From the NCBI GenBank assembly GCA_033557465.1, contig CM066037.1:520916686-520980685 (forward strand): a stretch of 64,000 bases of DNA, in the 5' to 3' direction. The position numbers and the translations under genes were made by a program. Within the stretch, counting starts at the first letter, position 1, and each line of letters starts with the position of its first letter. Positions 1 to 10,552 of this stretch are shown one piece after another. Below the pieces are notes generated by a model. It worked only from the letters and a program-made list of their open reading frames with translations. It was not told the DNA's origin and ran no database searches. The stretch is from Ichthyophis bannanicus. Taxonomy: Eukaryota > Chordata > Amphibia > Gymnophiona > Ichthyophiidae.

Positions 1-784
1 CTGGTAGGGTGGTTTATAGGTGATGGAAGTAGCTGGGGGGGAGTATGTGGAGGGGTATGTTTGATACGAATATTAGAAGGTCCTACATTGCATATTAAGT
101 TTCTGCTCTCACTGAGACCTCCTTTTTACCGTCGCAGAGGCCCAAGACCTTGGTGTTATCATCCTCCCGGGGTGCCTTAGGCGCGCAAGTGGTTTTTATT
201 TTAACCTAGCGGCCTGGGGTGGGGCACGGCTGGGGAACATTTGCTGCACCCGACTGCATGCTGAGAAACGAGCGCTGCTGGATAGCAGCGATATAACGGG
301 GCTACCCGGCCTGAGGTGCATGGGGTTGCTTGGGTGGGGGAGGATAGAGTTCTAGTTAAGGGGGAAGGAGATATCGACGTGGAAGGACTGGTGAGACACG
401 TGATTGAAAAGAGGGAGGGCCTGTAGACTGCGGTGTAATACAGTGTGGGCATGGGTGGAGTGGGCTCGGGTCTGGGAGAGTGGGGGGGAGGCGGAGGAGA
501 GCTCTGGAAGTTCTTCTTGTAGCGGTTAATATAGAGTGCTATAGTTAGCTTAGCTGGCAGGTATTATATCTTGGGGGTGAAGGGGTGATCCAGTTTGCCA
601 AAGGAAGTTGTCCATTGTATGGATGGGCCTGAGAGTCTGGGGGGGAGGGGGGAAGGAGGGGGAGACGAGGGGTGGGGCTAGGGCACACTCCGCTAGCTAT
701 TTGCAGATGGCATGATTTCTTTGTTTTGGCTGAAGGGGGGCTCCAGGCTGGGGGAGTCCCTCAAGAACGACTGGTGATAATCAA
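1..784 (+). other. LINE sequence upstream of ORF2
   Basis: This G-rich stretch precedes the ORF2 endonuclease. I see no recognisable ORF1 product. It is probably 5' UTR, the ORF1-ORF2 spacer or decayed ORF1 sequence. Open frames on the minus strand here look like compositional shadows. Confidence 0.4.
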
Positions 785-3700
785 GTGGTGGAACCTTGGC
801 ACTGCCCCGTTGCTCTGAAAATTATTACTTGGAATGTCTGTGGACTGGGGATCCCCATTAAGAGACATAAAGTATTGCAGGCACTGGCTCGGCTTAAGTG
901 TGATATTGCATTTCTCCAAGAAACCCACCAGACGGCTGTTGAGCATAGTAAATTATGTCGGAACTGGGTGGACCAAGTTTGGGGATCCCCGGCGCAGGGG
1001 CATAAGGGTGGAGTAGCTATACTAGTTCACAAACGCATACGATTTGTGGCGGAGACTGTTTTAGCTGACAACATAGGTAGATCTCTGTTGATATATGGTC
1101 ACTTAGAGGGGAAACCGGTGATTATCGGAGACCTTTATGGCCCCAATGTCGCTGACCCGGGTTTTTATAGTGGTTTGGCCTCAAACGTGGAACAGCTTCC
1201 GGATTGTCCTGTGATTCTGGGAGGGGACCTTAATGGAGTCCTCGATGTAGACCTGGATACATCTAGGGGAGGAGGGGGACGAGAGAGGGTGGCGCCCTCG
1301 CAGACGTTGAAACTGTTTTGTAAGAGATTAGGTATAATCGATCCCTGGCGATTGATGCATCCCTTAGAAAGAGACTTTACACATCAGTCTAGGGCACATG
1401 GCACCAGTGCACGTATAGATTATGTGTTGACCTCGGGGGCCTTGTTTGCGCACACGGAGGATGCCCAGATTGGTCCTTCGGAAGTCTCTGACCACGCGAT
1501 GGTATGGCTTGATTTACATTGGAGAAGGGATACGACTCGGACACGTTTGTGGAGGTTTCCTCTAGAATTGTATTCAGATGGGCAATTCCGCCGATTTTAT
1601 ACGTCAGAGATGGGAGGAATTTCTCAGTGATCACCACGATCATTTAGAAGATCCCGAATTAGTATGGGAAACAGCGAAGGTGGTCCTCCGGGGGGATATT
1701 ATAGGATATGCTGCTCGAAGGCGTCGACTGATGGCCGAACGTATTATCATGCTTGAACGCCAGGTCATTAAACTCCGTCGGCGGTGTGCTCATACGCCAT
1801 CGTCTTTGAATAAGAAACAGTTATGGGAAGCCCAGATTGCTCTCAATGAGCTGTTACATCAGCGAGCTAAGAAGTCAGTTCTGTATTACCGATTTCGATT
1901 GCACTGCTTTGGTGATAAACCTGGCAAGTTGTTGGCTCGGTGTTTGAGGGCCCGCCGGGGTTCTGCCTATGTGGCGGCTATAAGGGAGGGTCAGGGACGT
2001 GTTCATAAGGAGAGTGTGGAAATTGCAAAGGTCTTTCGTAGTTTCTTTCAAAACGTATACAAAGCGGAATCTGGACCTAATGAGGCGATGCAGGACTATC
2101 TAAAAGCATTGGAGTTACCTCAGCTCACTGAGGAACAGAGGGAGGTCTTAGATCTACCCATTACCCCGCAAGAGATACAATCAGTAATCTCCGCCGCCCA
2201 GTGCTATAAAACCCCAGGGCCGGATGGACTAGGGGCCGAATTTTATTAAATTCTGGGTGATTGTGTTAGTCCACTATTGTGAGAGGTTTTTAACGGCAGG
2301 GCAGAGAGGGGAGCATTTCGCTGGGGGCGAAATCATGCCCATATCACCTTGATCCCAAAGCCGGGTAAAGACCCGATGCTGGCAGCCTCCTATCGACCTA
2401 TCTCCCTATTAAACTTTGATCTCAAACTACTTGCGAAAGTTCTGGCCGAACGTCTGGCAGGGGTACTAGGCCATTTAATCCATGAAGCACAAGTGGGATT
2501 CGTAAAAGGGCGCTATGCAGTCCGGAACCTTCGGAAGATTCTGGCCTCCTTGGAGTGGATGCATGCCCAAGGAATTTAACTGATTAGCTTCGATGCAGAA
2601 AAAGCTTTCGACAGGGTGGATTGGCAATATCTCTGGAGACTACTACCGCAATATGGCATAGGGGCAGACTTTTGTAAAATGGTACAGAGCTTGTACGTCA
2701 CACCAACGGCATGCATAATGTGTAATGGACTATTATCGGAGGACTTTGTGCTAGAACGAGGTACGAGGCAGGGCTGTCCTTTATCGCCCTTGCTATTTGT
2801 TCTCTCCTTGGACCCTCTGATTCGTGCCATTGTGACTTCGGGAAAGGTGAAGGGAGTGCAGCTGCATCGCAGGAATTCACTATTTTGGCATTTGCGGACG
2901 ATTTGTTAGTCCATCTGACATCCCCGGCCACTTCTTTGCAACCTCTACTGGATGAATTCTTGCGTTTCGGGGCATTCGCAGGCCTGCGTGTTAATAAAGA
3001 TAAGTCTGAAGTAGTGGATGTTTTAGGGCATCTCCGTGGTTCATGGAGAGGGCCCTTCCCCCTACGGTGGGCAGAGAGGGAGTTTGTTTGTTTGGGCACA
3101 GTATTGACTGGCAGACCACAAGAATTATATAGGCGCAATCTGGATCGGATCCTGCGGCAGTTGGTTGTGCAATTAAAAGCCTGGGAATCCCTCCCACTAT
3201 CCTTGGCTGGGAGAATAGCGGCGGTGCAGATGATGATTCTACCTCGAATTTTATATTGGTTGCAAACCCTACCGGTCTGGTTGCTGAGTCGAGATCTGCG
3301 TAAAGTGGAAGCTTTGCTTAAGATGTTTCTTTGGCGGGGGAAGAGGGCGCGTATCCCGTGGAGTCGCTTGCTGGGAAAATGGCGAGAAGGGGGTATGGGC
3401 ATGCCAGACTTGAAGACCTATGCGCTGGCCTGTCAAGCTAGACACTTGGGAGATTGGTTAGGGGGGACGGAAGTATATACACCTAGGACTTTAGAGGAGT
3501 GCTTAGTGGCTCCTGCGACTTTGTTGGGGATCTTGCATGGTTCGCATAAGTACCTATCGGATTCTATTCGGCAGAGTACATTGGTAGACTCAGCTCGGCG
3601 TACCTGGCAGCAGATTAATAAAAACTGGAATGACGCGTGGAGGGTTTCTTGCTGGTTGCCACTGCAGGGGAATGCCCAATTCACTCCTGGGTCCGAGACA

Positions 3701-4609
3701 GCGGTGTTTCGAGATTGGTGAACACGCGGTATCCGGAATGTGGGGCACCTAGTAGACCCCGAGGGAAGATGTAAATCCTTTAGAACCTTGAGTCGGGAAT
3801 ATGATCTACCCACTACGCACTGCTTTGCATATATACAAGTCTCCCATTATGTGGCCTCCTTGCCGCGCGGCGCGCTGCAAACTGAGCGGTCAGCTCGTAT
3901 TTTGGAATTTTTTCAGTTGGGGGAAGAGCGCCCACCCTCGATTTCTAAACTGAAACGCAGTTTAGATCAGTATAGAGCTCTCCCCGATTATAGTGGAGTC
4001 GAAATGGCTTGGGCAGCTGAACTGGGGGGGACGACGTGCCCCCGGGGTCGGTTCTTGAGGCATTGAAAAGGATTGTCCGGGTGGCGCAAGGGGTGCATTG
4101 GAGAGAGATTCAATTCAAATGCGTGACTAGGGCTCACTTTTCACCTCGGCGGGCACTGCGAAGTTGCCTGGAGACAGATGGCTCGTGCCCACGTTGTTCA
4201 GAGTCTTTGGCGACTCTTACATATGTGGTGGGGCTGTCGGGGAATACGTGCCTACTGGGCGCGGATATGCAATTTTCTCAATACACTGCTTCAACGAAGT
4301 GTTCGTTGGACTGGCTCGTTTGTAGTACTTGATCGGATGACGATCCCAGGACCTGTGAAAGTAGGTGAACGTTTGCTCATGCGAAAGGCCTGTCTGGTGG
4401 GTAAAGGGCCGATTCTCCGACTGTGGAGAGAACGCCAGTTGCCTACTTTTAGTGAATGGCGGAACAGCTTCCATCAGTTGATGCTAACAGAGCGCTGGAT
4501 GGCGCGGGGCAGTGCCAAGCTTTGGACAGTTTTTTTGTCAATCTGGGAGCCTTATATTCAGCAACTTGGGGCTCACAGTCGTAATGAAACCCTCCAATTG
4601 GGGAGTTAA
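785..4609 (+). pseudogene. LINE ORF2: AP endonuclease-reverse transcriptase, decayed
   Basis: The product would nick target DNA and reverse-transcribe the LINE RNA at the nick. An AP-endonuclease domain covers about 785-1540: TWNVCGLG, LQETH, GGDLNGVLD, RIDYVL and SDHAMV. Reverse transcriptase follows: PKPGKDP and YRPISLLN near 2355-2410, [12 protein letters not shown] at 2590, [10 protein letters not shown] at 2762 and FADD at 2891. A C-terminal CPRC motif near 4190 is typical of L1 ORF2. The gene is broken by frameshifts (about 1600, 2875, 4050, 4200) and in-frame stops (2247, about 2280, 2577, 3719). The open frame begins with GTG at 785, so no reliable start is given. Confidence 0.85.
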
Positions 4610-4905
4610 ATGAGTTTGGCCAAGGAGAGCAGTGACGGTGGTACAGACCAAACTGCTCTTTGATGATTAGCTTGGATTAAGCTGCAGGAAGTGGAGTGTG
4701 GGATGGTTGGTGGGAGGGGGAGATGGGGGGGGAAGGGAGGGGGGATGGGATAAAATGTAAATTAACCACCTATTATATTTCTATATGTTGGCTCCCGGCG
4801 GGGATCAGAGTACACCCTCCCCCCCCCCCACCCCCCCGCGGAAACGTTTTTATGATATGTCTTGAGTTGTTGGTGGAACTAAATAAAGTTTAAAAAAAAA
4901 AAAAA
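4610..4905 (+). other. LINE 3' UTR and poly-A tail
   Basis: This segment follows the ORF2 stop. It has G-runs (about 4715-4745), a C-run (about 4817-4837), a polyadenylation signal at 4882-4887 and a 14-nt A-tail ending at 4905. This fits target-primed insertion on the plus strand. Confidence 0.75.
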
Positions 4906-6356
4906 GGATGCATACACTCACATTCTTATCCATCGAGATCACAGGAAACTTTTACGTTTCCTTTTCAGGGGAAGACATTTCCAGTACAGGGTTCTTCCTT
5001 TTGGTCTGGCTTCAGCACCAAGGGTGTTCACGAAATGCATGGCAGTAGTAGCAGCATTTCTACGAACCCTGGGGATTTTTGTCTTCCCCTACTTAGACGA
5101 CTGGCTCATTCGAGCCTTCACAGTTGCAGAGGCCAGCACTGCACTGTCTCGTACAATGCGAATCCTCCAATACTTGGGATTTGAAATGAACTTCCTGAAG
5201 TCTCAACTAGTTCCTTCCCAATGCCTAGAATTCATAGGAGCCTGTCTGGATACCAGGCAGGCAAGGGCTTTCCTTCCACAAGCCCGGTGTCTTTGCATTA
5301 TACAGCTAGCTTCCCAAGCAGCGGGAAAATCCTCCCTCACGGCTCGGGAACTACTGCAGTTGCTGGGACACATGGCATCCACAGTTCATGTAGTCCCATA
5401 TGCTCGCCTTCACATGCGAGCAGCTCAGTGGACCCTCTCCACACAGTGGACACAGGTCATTTGTCAGACAAAATAAGTCTCTCAAAGACTAATTTTGTCC
5501 CTCCAATGGTGGCAATCACTAGAAAATCTGACAGTGGGGTCTCCTTTCCATCAACCCCTCTTTCAGGCCACCCTAACAGATGCATCACAGGTGGGTTGGG
5601 GAGCACACCTGCATCATCTCTCTACCCAGGGCACCTGGACTCCACAGGAGGTAGGTTTGCACATAAACCTCCTGGAATTAAGAGCAATTTATTTAGCTCT
5701 TCGAGTGTTCCACGCCCAGCTCGGCTACAAGACAGTCCTGGTCTAGACGGACAATCAGGTAGCCATGTTCTATGTGAACAAGCAGGGCGGAACCGGCTCT
5801 CTGTCGTTATGCAACAAAGCTTTACGACTATGGGCCCTTGCCAGAGAGCTCCAAATTTACCTTCTAGTGATATATCTTCCAGGCATTCAAAACCTTTGGG
5901 CAGACAAACTCAGTCAAGTACTGCTACCTCACGAGTGGGTCACTCCACCTAGACTAGGTGGCAAAGATACTTCATCTCTGGGGCACTCCAGACATAGACC
6001 TCTTTGCAAGTCCACTGAATGCCAAACTTCCCCGGTTCTGTTCCAGGATACCGGCACACCACTGTCAGGCAAGGGATGCCTTCCTCCTTCACTGGGGTCA
6101 GGACTTCCTTTATGCTTTCCGACCCATTCCCCTCATTCCCAAAACACTCTTCAAGCTTCAGAGAGGCAGGGGTCGCATGATTCTCATCGCACCACGATGG
6201 CCACGCCAAGCGTGGTATTCCCTGCTTCTGCATCTCTCTCAAGCGGCACCTCTGGAGTTAGGGCACGCTCCAGATCTCCTTTCTCAGGAAAACGGGATGC
6301 TATGGCACCCGAATCCCCAGTCCCTGCACCTCATGACCTGGTTGCTGAAGGCTTAG
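4906..6356 (+). pseudogene. DIRS-A reverse transcriptase-RNase H-MT-like, broken
   Basis: The fragment begins at DAYTH, just after the first RT active-site aspartate region, and includes LPFGLASAPRVFTK and the catalytic YLDDW box (about 5089-5103). RNase H words follow: TDASQVGWGAH (about 5577), LELRAIYLAL and FYVNKQGGTG. The tail holds DIDLFASPLNAKLPRF, DAFLLHW and PRWPRQAWY, matching the Dam-like segment of DIRS elements. Lesions are the LINE cut, a short deletion near 5470, a TAG stop at 5744, a frameshift near 5935, and FRPIP in place of FPPIP. Confidence 0.85.
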
Positions 6357-7684
6357 ACCTCCAGGATCTCAACCTGTCTCAGCAGGTAAAAGATATCCTT
6401 CGAGCTTCTAGGAAACTTTCCACAAGAAGATTTTATGCCTTCAAGTGGAAATGTTTTACTATATGGTGCTCCAGGAGGGAATTAAACCCCCTGGTCATAC
6501 CCTTAGAATCGATACTAGAGTATCTCCTTCACTTATCGAATTCTGGGTTAAAGACCAATTCGGTAAGAGTCCATCTTAGTGCAATTGCAGCTTCTTATAA
6601 GCCTCTGAATGGACAACCAATTTCCTCTCATCCACTCATATCAAGATTTATGAGAGGCCTTCTATTTATTTATTTATATTCTCTTATATACTGCGCTATT
6701 CTGCATCAGTGCGGTTTACATTGAACAAACTGAAATTACATTGAACAGGGCATTATAACTTGAAGATAACTATTTTACAGGGAACATGGGCTATGGAGGG
6801 TTAAGTGGCTTGCCCAAGACCACAAGGAGCACCTGTGGGACTAGAAACCCCAGTCCTTCCGGCCCAAGGTTGCTGTCCTCTAGTGGGATTTGAACCCCCG
6901 ACCTTCTGGCCTGAAGTACCTTGCCCCAACCACTAGGCCACTCCTCCACTCCACTTCTATTAACCAAACCTCCCATCAAGCCATCACCGGTGGCATGGGA
7001 TCTAAATCTAGTTCTCGGGCAGCTCATGAAGCCTCCTTTTGAGCCTTTAGCCACTTCAGCCCTTAAGATTTTGACCTGGAAGGTCATCTTCCTAATTGCA
7101 ATCACCTCTGCCCGTCGCATCAATGAATTGCAAGTTTTAGTGGCTGATCCTCCTTATACTAGGTTTCATCATAAGGTTGTTCTTTGAACTCACCCACATT
7201 TTATGCCAAAGGTGTTTTGCCTTTTCATTTAAATCAATCAATTTACCTTCCTGTATTTTTTCCCAGGCCTAACACCTCTAATGCAGAAAGAAACCTTCAT
7301 ACTTTGGATTGCAAAAAAGGGCCTTGGCCTTTTACATACAAAGAACACAGCAACATAGAAAGTCTTCACAACTTTTTATAGCTTTTGACCCTAGTCATTT
7401 GGGGCTTCCAGTCTCCAAAAGAACTTTATCTAAATGGATTGCCCAATGCATATCCTTTACTTATGAGAGTAAGGGTCTTCCTCTTCAGGACCATGTCACA
7501 GCTCATAATGTCAGGGCCATGGCAGCTTCTATGGCTAATCTCCACTCTGTGTCTATCGATGACATTTGTTGAGCAGCCACCTGGGCTTCGGTACACACCT
7601 TCACAGCCCACTACTGCCTAGATAAAGCCTCCCGTCAGGATGCTTTCTTTGGCCAAGCTGTTCTTCAAAACCTTTTTCAAACGT
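6330..7684 (+). pseudogene. DIRS-A tyrosine recombinase, SINE-interrupted
   Basis: YR would integrate the circular cDNA. The N-terminal core-binding part (LSTRRFYAFKWKCF, NSVRVHLSAIAAS) precedes a SINE at 6667-6953. The catalytic part resumes with WDLNLVLGQL, the first arginine in TSARRINELQ (about 7105), the HxxR box in TAHNVRAMAAS (about 7500) and the nucleophile tyrosine in FTAHYCLD (about 7610). Besides the SINE, TGA stops at 7185 and 7570 and a frameshift near 7215 disable it. Confidence 0.85.
6667..6953 (-). mobile_element. tRNA-derived SINE in DIRS-A YR
   Basis: Read on the minus strand, a tRNA-like head has an A-box-like TGGCCTAGTGG and a B-box-like GGTTCAAATCC. A central CTTGGGCAAGCCACTTAACC word follows, as in MIR/CORE-type SINEs, and an AATAAATAAATA tail ends it. 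CTTCTATT is duplicated on both sides (6659-6666 and 6954-6961). DIRS-J at 53200-53215 shows the empty site, so the boundaries are well supported. Confidence 0.85.
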
Positions 7685-7806
7685 AAATCAACTCCTACCC
7701 ACCAACCCTGGTGGGATGCTAGAGATCGATGGGAGGAAGGATCCTCACCCTTGACGGTGGCACCTTCCTGGGACTATCTCCCTGGCATCTTCAGCTAGGG
7801 AGTCCC

Positions 7807-7902
7807 CATATGTGAGGACCACATTCCTGCTTGTTCCTGGAGATAGCATAGTTACTCACCTGTAACAGGTGATCTCCGGGAACAGCAGGAATTTAGTCCT
7901 CA
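7807..7902 (+). repeat. DIRS-A internal complementary region
   Basis: The first part is the reverse complement of a clade II left terminus (CCTGCTTGTTCCTGGAGAT). The second part, containing CACCTGTAACAGGTG, is the reverse complement of the right terminus. Together they copy the head-to-tail junction of the circle, the hallmark ICR of DIRS elements. Confidence 0.85.
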
Positions 7903-7998
7903 CAACCCACCCACCTTCCCTAGGAGTTGTGTGTCTCTCTCTCTCTTTGTCTCTTTCCTTTCTCCCTCTATCCTTTCACTCAGCTACAAACTTAACTG

Positions 7999-8182
7999 AA
8001 GAGGGACAGTTTTAAAGGCGGGAAGGCAGCGCACATGTGCTGAGGGATGCTCCCAAAAGCGTTCTTATTGGACGCTGGGGAGCATTCCCACGCAGGCTCC
8101 GTCGGTACCAACGATACCCATATGTGAGGACTAAATTCCTGCTGTTCTCGGCGATCACCTGTTACAGGTGAGTAACTACGCT
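7999..8182 (+). repeat. DIRS-A right ITR
   Basis: This is the inverted counterpart of the clade II left ITR, with the GGCTCCGTCGGTACC core and the terminal extension CACCTGTTACAGGTGAGTAAC. The matching left ITR lies outside the window. Confidence 0.85.
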
Positions 8183-9094
8183 ATATTCTCAGTTTTCTCC
8201 CAAGTCCTCCCCCTTTCACCTGCATCCTATGACTCCTTCTTCCAGAACTTCCTTTTAACTGGAAAAGGGCCTTCTCCTATACATTTATACCGAGGTATTC
8301 AAATGTTGTTTGTCGTATCTCCCCTCTCACTTTTCTTCCAAAGTTACGCATATTGCGATCTTAGTCTTTCCCCATAAGCATTATGACGAAGACCACTGAC
8401 CATTTTATAGCCTTTTGAAGTTACGGTTTCCAGAGTTATACACAATACTCCAAATGAGGTTTCACCAAAGACTTGTACAAAGGCCCTCCCTTTTCCTGCT
8501 GGTCATTTTTGCCCCTATACACCCAAGCATCCTGTTTTTTTATGTCACCTTTTCTACCTATTTTGCCACTTTAAGATAAGAAAAGACTGGGGAAAGCTGC
8601 TGTTTATCACTGGGAGTAATCAGCATAGAAACTAGCTGGTTTGAAAACAGGATACTGGGTTTGATGTACCTTTTTTGCCTTGTATGGCAATTCTTATGTT
8701 CTTATGCAACTTAATTGGAGGTGAAGGAGAGACCTTGGAATATCAAACCTTGGATAATTCTCTGTTACTGGTTGTGTTCATTCTCTATCTGTTTTTGACT
8801 TTCAGATATAATATTGAGAGAATGCCAGATGATTATGGAGCTCCTCGGTTCTAACTTCCGCCTGTCTCAGAACCTGGATCACAATGCAGACGTCAAGAGA
8901 ATAGCTTGTTTACTGAGCTCCCCATATCGAGTCTTCAGTTGGAAGAGCTCCCAAGACTCATCTCCTAATTATTTTAAAAGTTATTTCTTATGAATCTTTT
9001 TTTATGCCATGTTTTAACAGGTAAACAGACTCTGATACATGTGCATTAGTCTTCCACTATTTAGCAGGGGAATAGTGTATAATTGGAAGCTGTC
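8183..9094. other. Non-DIRS flanking DNA
   Basis: This stretch contains no recognisable element ORF. The 8400-8540 portion (words such as ATACTCCAAATGAGG and CACCCAAGCATCCTG) reads like an old interspersed repeat, but I cannot assign it. It includes the candidate exon at 8806-8993. Confidence 0.4.
8806..8993 (+). other. Candidate terminal coding exon of a host gene
   Basis: A pyrimidine-rich tract ending TTTTTGACTTTCAG (acceptor AG at 8804-8805) precedes an open frame with a two-base split first codon. It reads IILRECQMIMELLG, then SNFRLSQNLDHNADVKRIAC, then a short tail, ending at TGA 8991-8993. The residue composition looks protein-like and lacks transposon motifs. I do not recognise the protein. 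About 62 codons can arise by chance and no clear poly-A signal was found, so this is tentative. Confidence 0.25.
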
Positions 9095-9107
9095 TAAATT
9101 GTACATA

Positions 9108-9316
9108 GAGTGCAGGAGTAGCCTAATGGCTTGGTATGCAAGATTCTAGGGTTCATTTCCCACTAGCACTCCTTGTGGCCTTAGCCAAGTCACTTAACCC
9201 TCCATTGCCTCAGAAGAAAGGCCTGGCAATCTACTTCCGGTCACACTGTCAAGAAAAACGAGGAGGTGCTGGGTCACCAGGAGTCAGCACTGACTCGAAG
9301 GCACACATTGCATTTG
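9108..9316 (+). mobile_element. tRNA-derived SINE with 13-bp duplication
   Basis: The head has an A-box-like TAGCCTAATGG and a B-box-like GGTTCATTTCC. A conserved body follows (AAGTCACTTAACCCTCCATTG, then AGGCCTGGCAATCTACTTCC), and the end is ACTGACTCGAAGGCACA. TAAATTGTACATA occurs at 9095-9107 and again at 9317-9329, which supports retroposition and fixes the ends. Confidence 0.8.
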
Positions 9317-9329
9317 TAAATTGTACATA

Positions 9330-9455
9330 TATTCAGTGGTGCTGTCAATTCAGGCAGTGTTGATGAATATTCAAATGTAAATAAGAACATCCAAATTAGT
9401 CTTTTCACGTATAGCTGCTTTTTGTGCAGCCCACCTATAGACATAGGGAGGGAAT
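9330..9455. other. Spacer between the two SINEs
   Basis: Short AT-rich DNA with no recognised feature. Confidence 0.4.
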
Positions 9456-9632
9456 GTAATGCAGTGTGTGCCTTTGAGTCAATGCTGACTCCTAGTCACA
9501 CTGGCAAGAAAACCCAGGAGCTGCTGGGTCGCCAGAAGTACATTGCCAGGCCTTTCTTCTGAGGCAGTGGAAGGTTAAGTGATTTGTGGGAATCGAACCT
9601 TGGTCTCTTAGTTACCAAGCCAGTGCTCTATA
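9456..9632 (-). mobile_element. tRNA-derived SINE, same family, inverted
   Basis: The reverse complement matches the SINE at 9108-9316: B-box-like GGTTCGATTCCC, the CACTTAACCTTCCACTGCC body word, AGGCCTGGCAATGTACTTC and ACTCAAAGGCACA at the end. The two copies form an inverted pair about 140 bp apart. Its own target duplication is not convincing. Confidence 0.75.
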
Positions 9633-10150
9633 AGGGGGGAGATATTCTAAGCCATTTAGGTGGTTTGCAAACCTGAAAACCACCTAAATAGCACTTAGTG
9701 GTATATTCAGCAGCATTAACACAGTGACACTGAATTGCTCGATTTTGACCCCTAAGCATCCTGATGCTAGCCAGTTTTCCCAAAGCAGCTAAAGTTAAGC
9801 ACTTTTTAATGGTTGGCCTAACTTTAGTTGCTTTAGCTAACTGGCCAGTGGCTGAATATTGCCACTGACAGCTTAGCTAACGTACTATCTGGCCAACCTG
9901 GATATCCAGTGCCGGTGGCAAGATACGGCCCTGGCATTGAATATCAAGGTTCAATAGCTATGGCTAGTTGCTTCATCAGGGTTAGCCACCATCACTGTAT
10001 ATCACCCTCATAATTTATATGGTTGATGGCTAAATATTGCTGTTAAGATTTATATATTAGGGTCCCTTTATAAACTCCTACACAGTGTACATTATAAAAC
10101 AGGCCGCAAATATGTGTGAGACAAAGTGAAGTACTGGTGTATGTTACATT
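9633..10150. other. Unassigned repetitive DNA, DIRS-B target
   Basis: No coding potential is evident. Many short palindromic words recur (AACTGGCCAGTGGCTGAATATT, GGATATCC, AGCTAAC), and AGGGTCCCTTTATAAAC near 10060 resembles a DNA-transposon terminus. This suggests an old non-autonomous DNA element into which DIRS-B inserted. The family assignment is inference. Confidence 0.3.
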
Positions 10151-10310
10151 CTCCAGGACCAAGCAGGAAGTCAGTCCTCACTTATGGGTGACGTCGGCGC
10201 CGACGGAGCCCTCGCGGAGCAATTTTCCCCAGCTTTCAGAGAAAGCCTTTGGGAATTGCAGCGCGCATGCGCGGTCGTCTTCCCGCCCGAAGGTGCCATC
10301 TTAGCCAGTC
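10151..10310 (+). repeat. DIRS-B left ITR
   Basis: It begins CTCCAGGACCAAGCAGGAAG and contains the near-palindrome GACGTCGGCGCCGACGG and CGCGCATGCGCG (10262-10273). It ends about GCCATCTTAGCCAGTC. The inverted partner is 15744-15897, with only scattered differences. The RNA start probably lies in or near this repeat, but no promoter element is certain. Confidence 0.9.
10262..10273. promoter_or_regulatory. NRF1-like motif in ITR
   Basis: CGCGCATGCGCG fits the known NRF1 consensus YGCGCAYGCGCR. It recurs in the L ITRs and, with one or two changes, in the E, I and K ITRs. A promoter role is inference. Confidence 0.4.
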
Positions 10311-10552
10311 TTCTTTTTTTTTCCGCGGAGCCCTACAGACGTCCCCGTCTTGTCCCCGCGAAAAAGTTGATTTTCTTCTTTATTTTATCCTTTTTTCCTT
10401 CGGTTCGACGCCGATCTTTTTCCCGCCCGGACTCGCGACGCCGGTCACGAGTCCTCTTACTTTTTTCGGTTTTTCTGACTTAGTCAGCTTTCGTTTTCGG
10501 TTTTTCCCTGGCAGCCCGGTCTTTTGACCTCGCAGGGGCCCTTTTTCCCCCG

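Larger units (their letters stand above)
1..4905 (+). mobile_element. L1-like LINE (non-LTR retrotransposon), 3' portion
   Basis: One non-LTR retrotransposon runs from beyond the left window edge to a poly-A tail at 4892-4905, preceded by AATAAA at 4882-4887. It carries a degenerate ORF2 with endonuclease, reverse transcriptase and a Cys-rich C-terminus, then a G-rich and poly-C-rich 3' UTR (4610-4891). DIRS reverse-transcriptase sequence starts immediately after the tail at 4906, inside the codons for the KDAYTH motif, so the LINE lies inside DIRS-A. The 5' target duplication lies outside the window and cannot be checked. The L1/Tx1 placement rests on motif order and the ORF2 C-terminus, not on a tree. 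Confidence 0.85.
4906..8182 (+). mobile_element. DIRS-A, clade II, 3' half
   Basis: This copy starts mid-RT where the LINE interrupts it and runs through RNase H, the methyltransferase-like segment, YR, ICR and right ITR. It is most similar to DIRS-J, which preserves the uninterrupted sequence at both the LINE site and the SINE site. The 5' half lies left of the window. The right end is at about 8182, after the terminal CAGGTGAGTAACTACGCT word. No gene in it is intact. Confidence 0.9.

Noticed and set aside
2698..3402. 234-codon minus-strand frame over LINE ORF2
   Set aside because: Opposite strand of RT coding sequence, with no recognisable domain.
6667..6953. tRNA gene on the minus strand
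   Set aside because: A- and B-box words are present, but the acceptor and anticodon stems do not form and a SINE body and tail follow.
7807..8182. CRISPR-like repeated words near DIRS ends
   Set aside because: The repetition is ICR plus ITR; there is no regular repeat-spacer array.
9112..9160. tRNA gene on the plus strand
   Set aside because: Same reason; the target duplication shows it is a SINE head.
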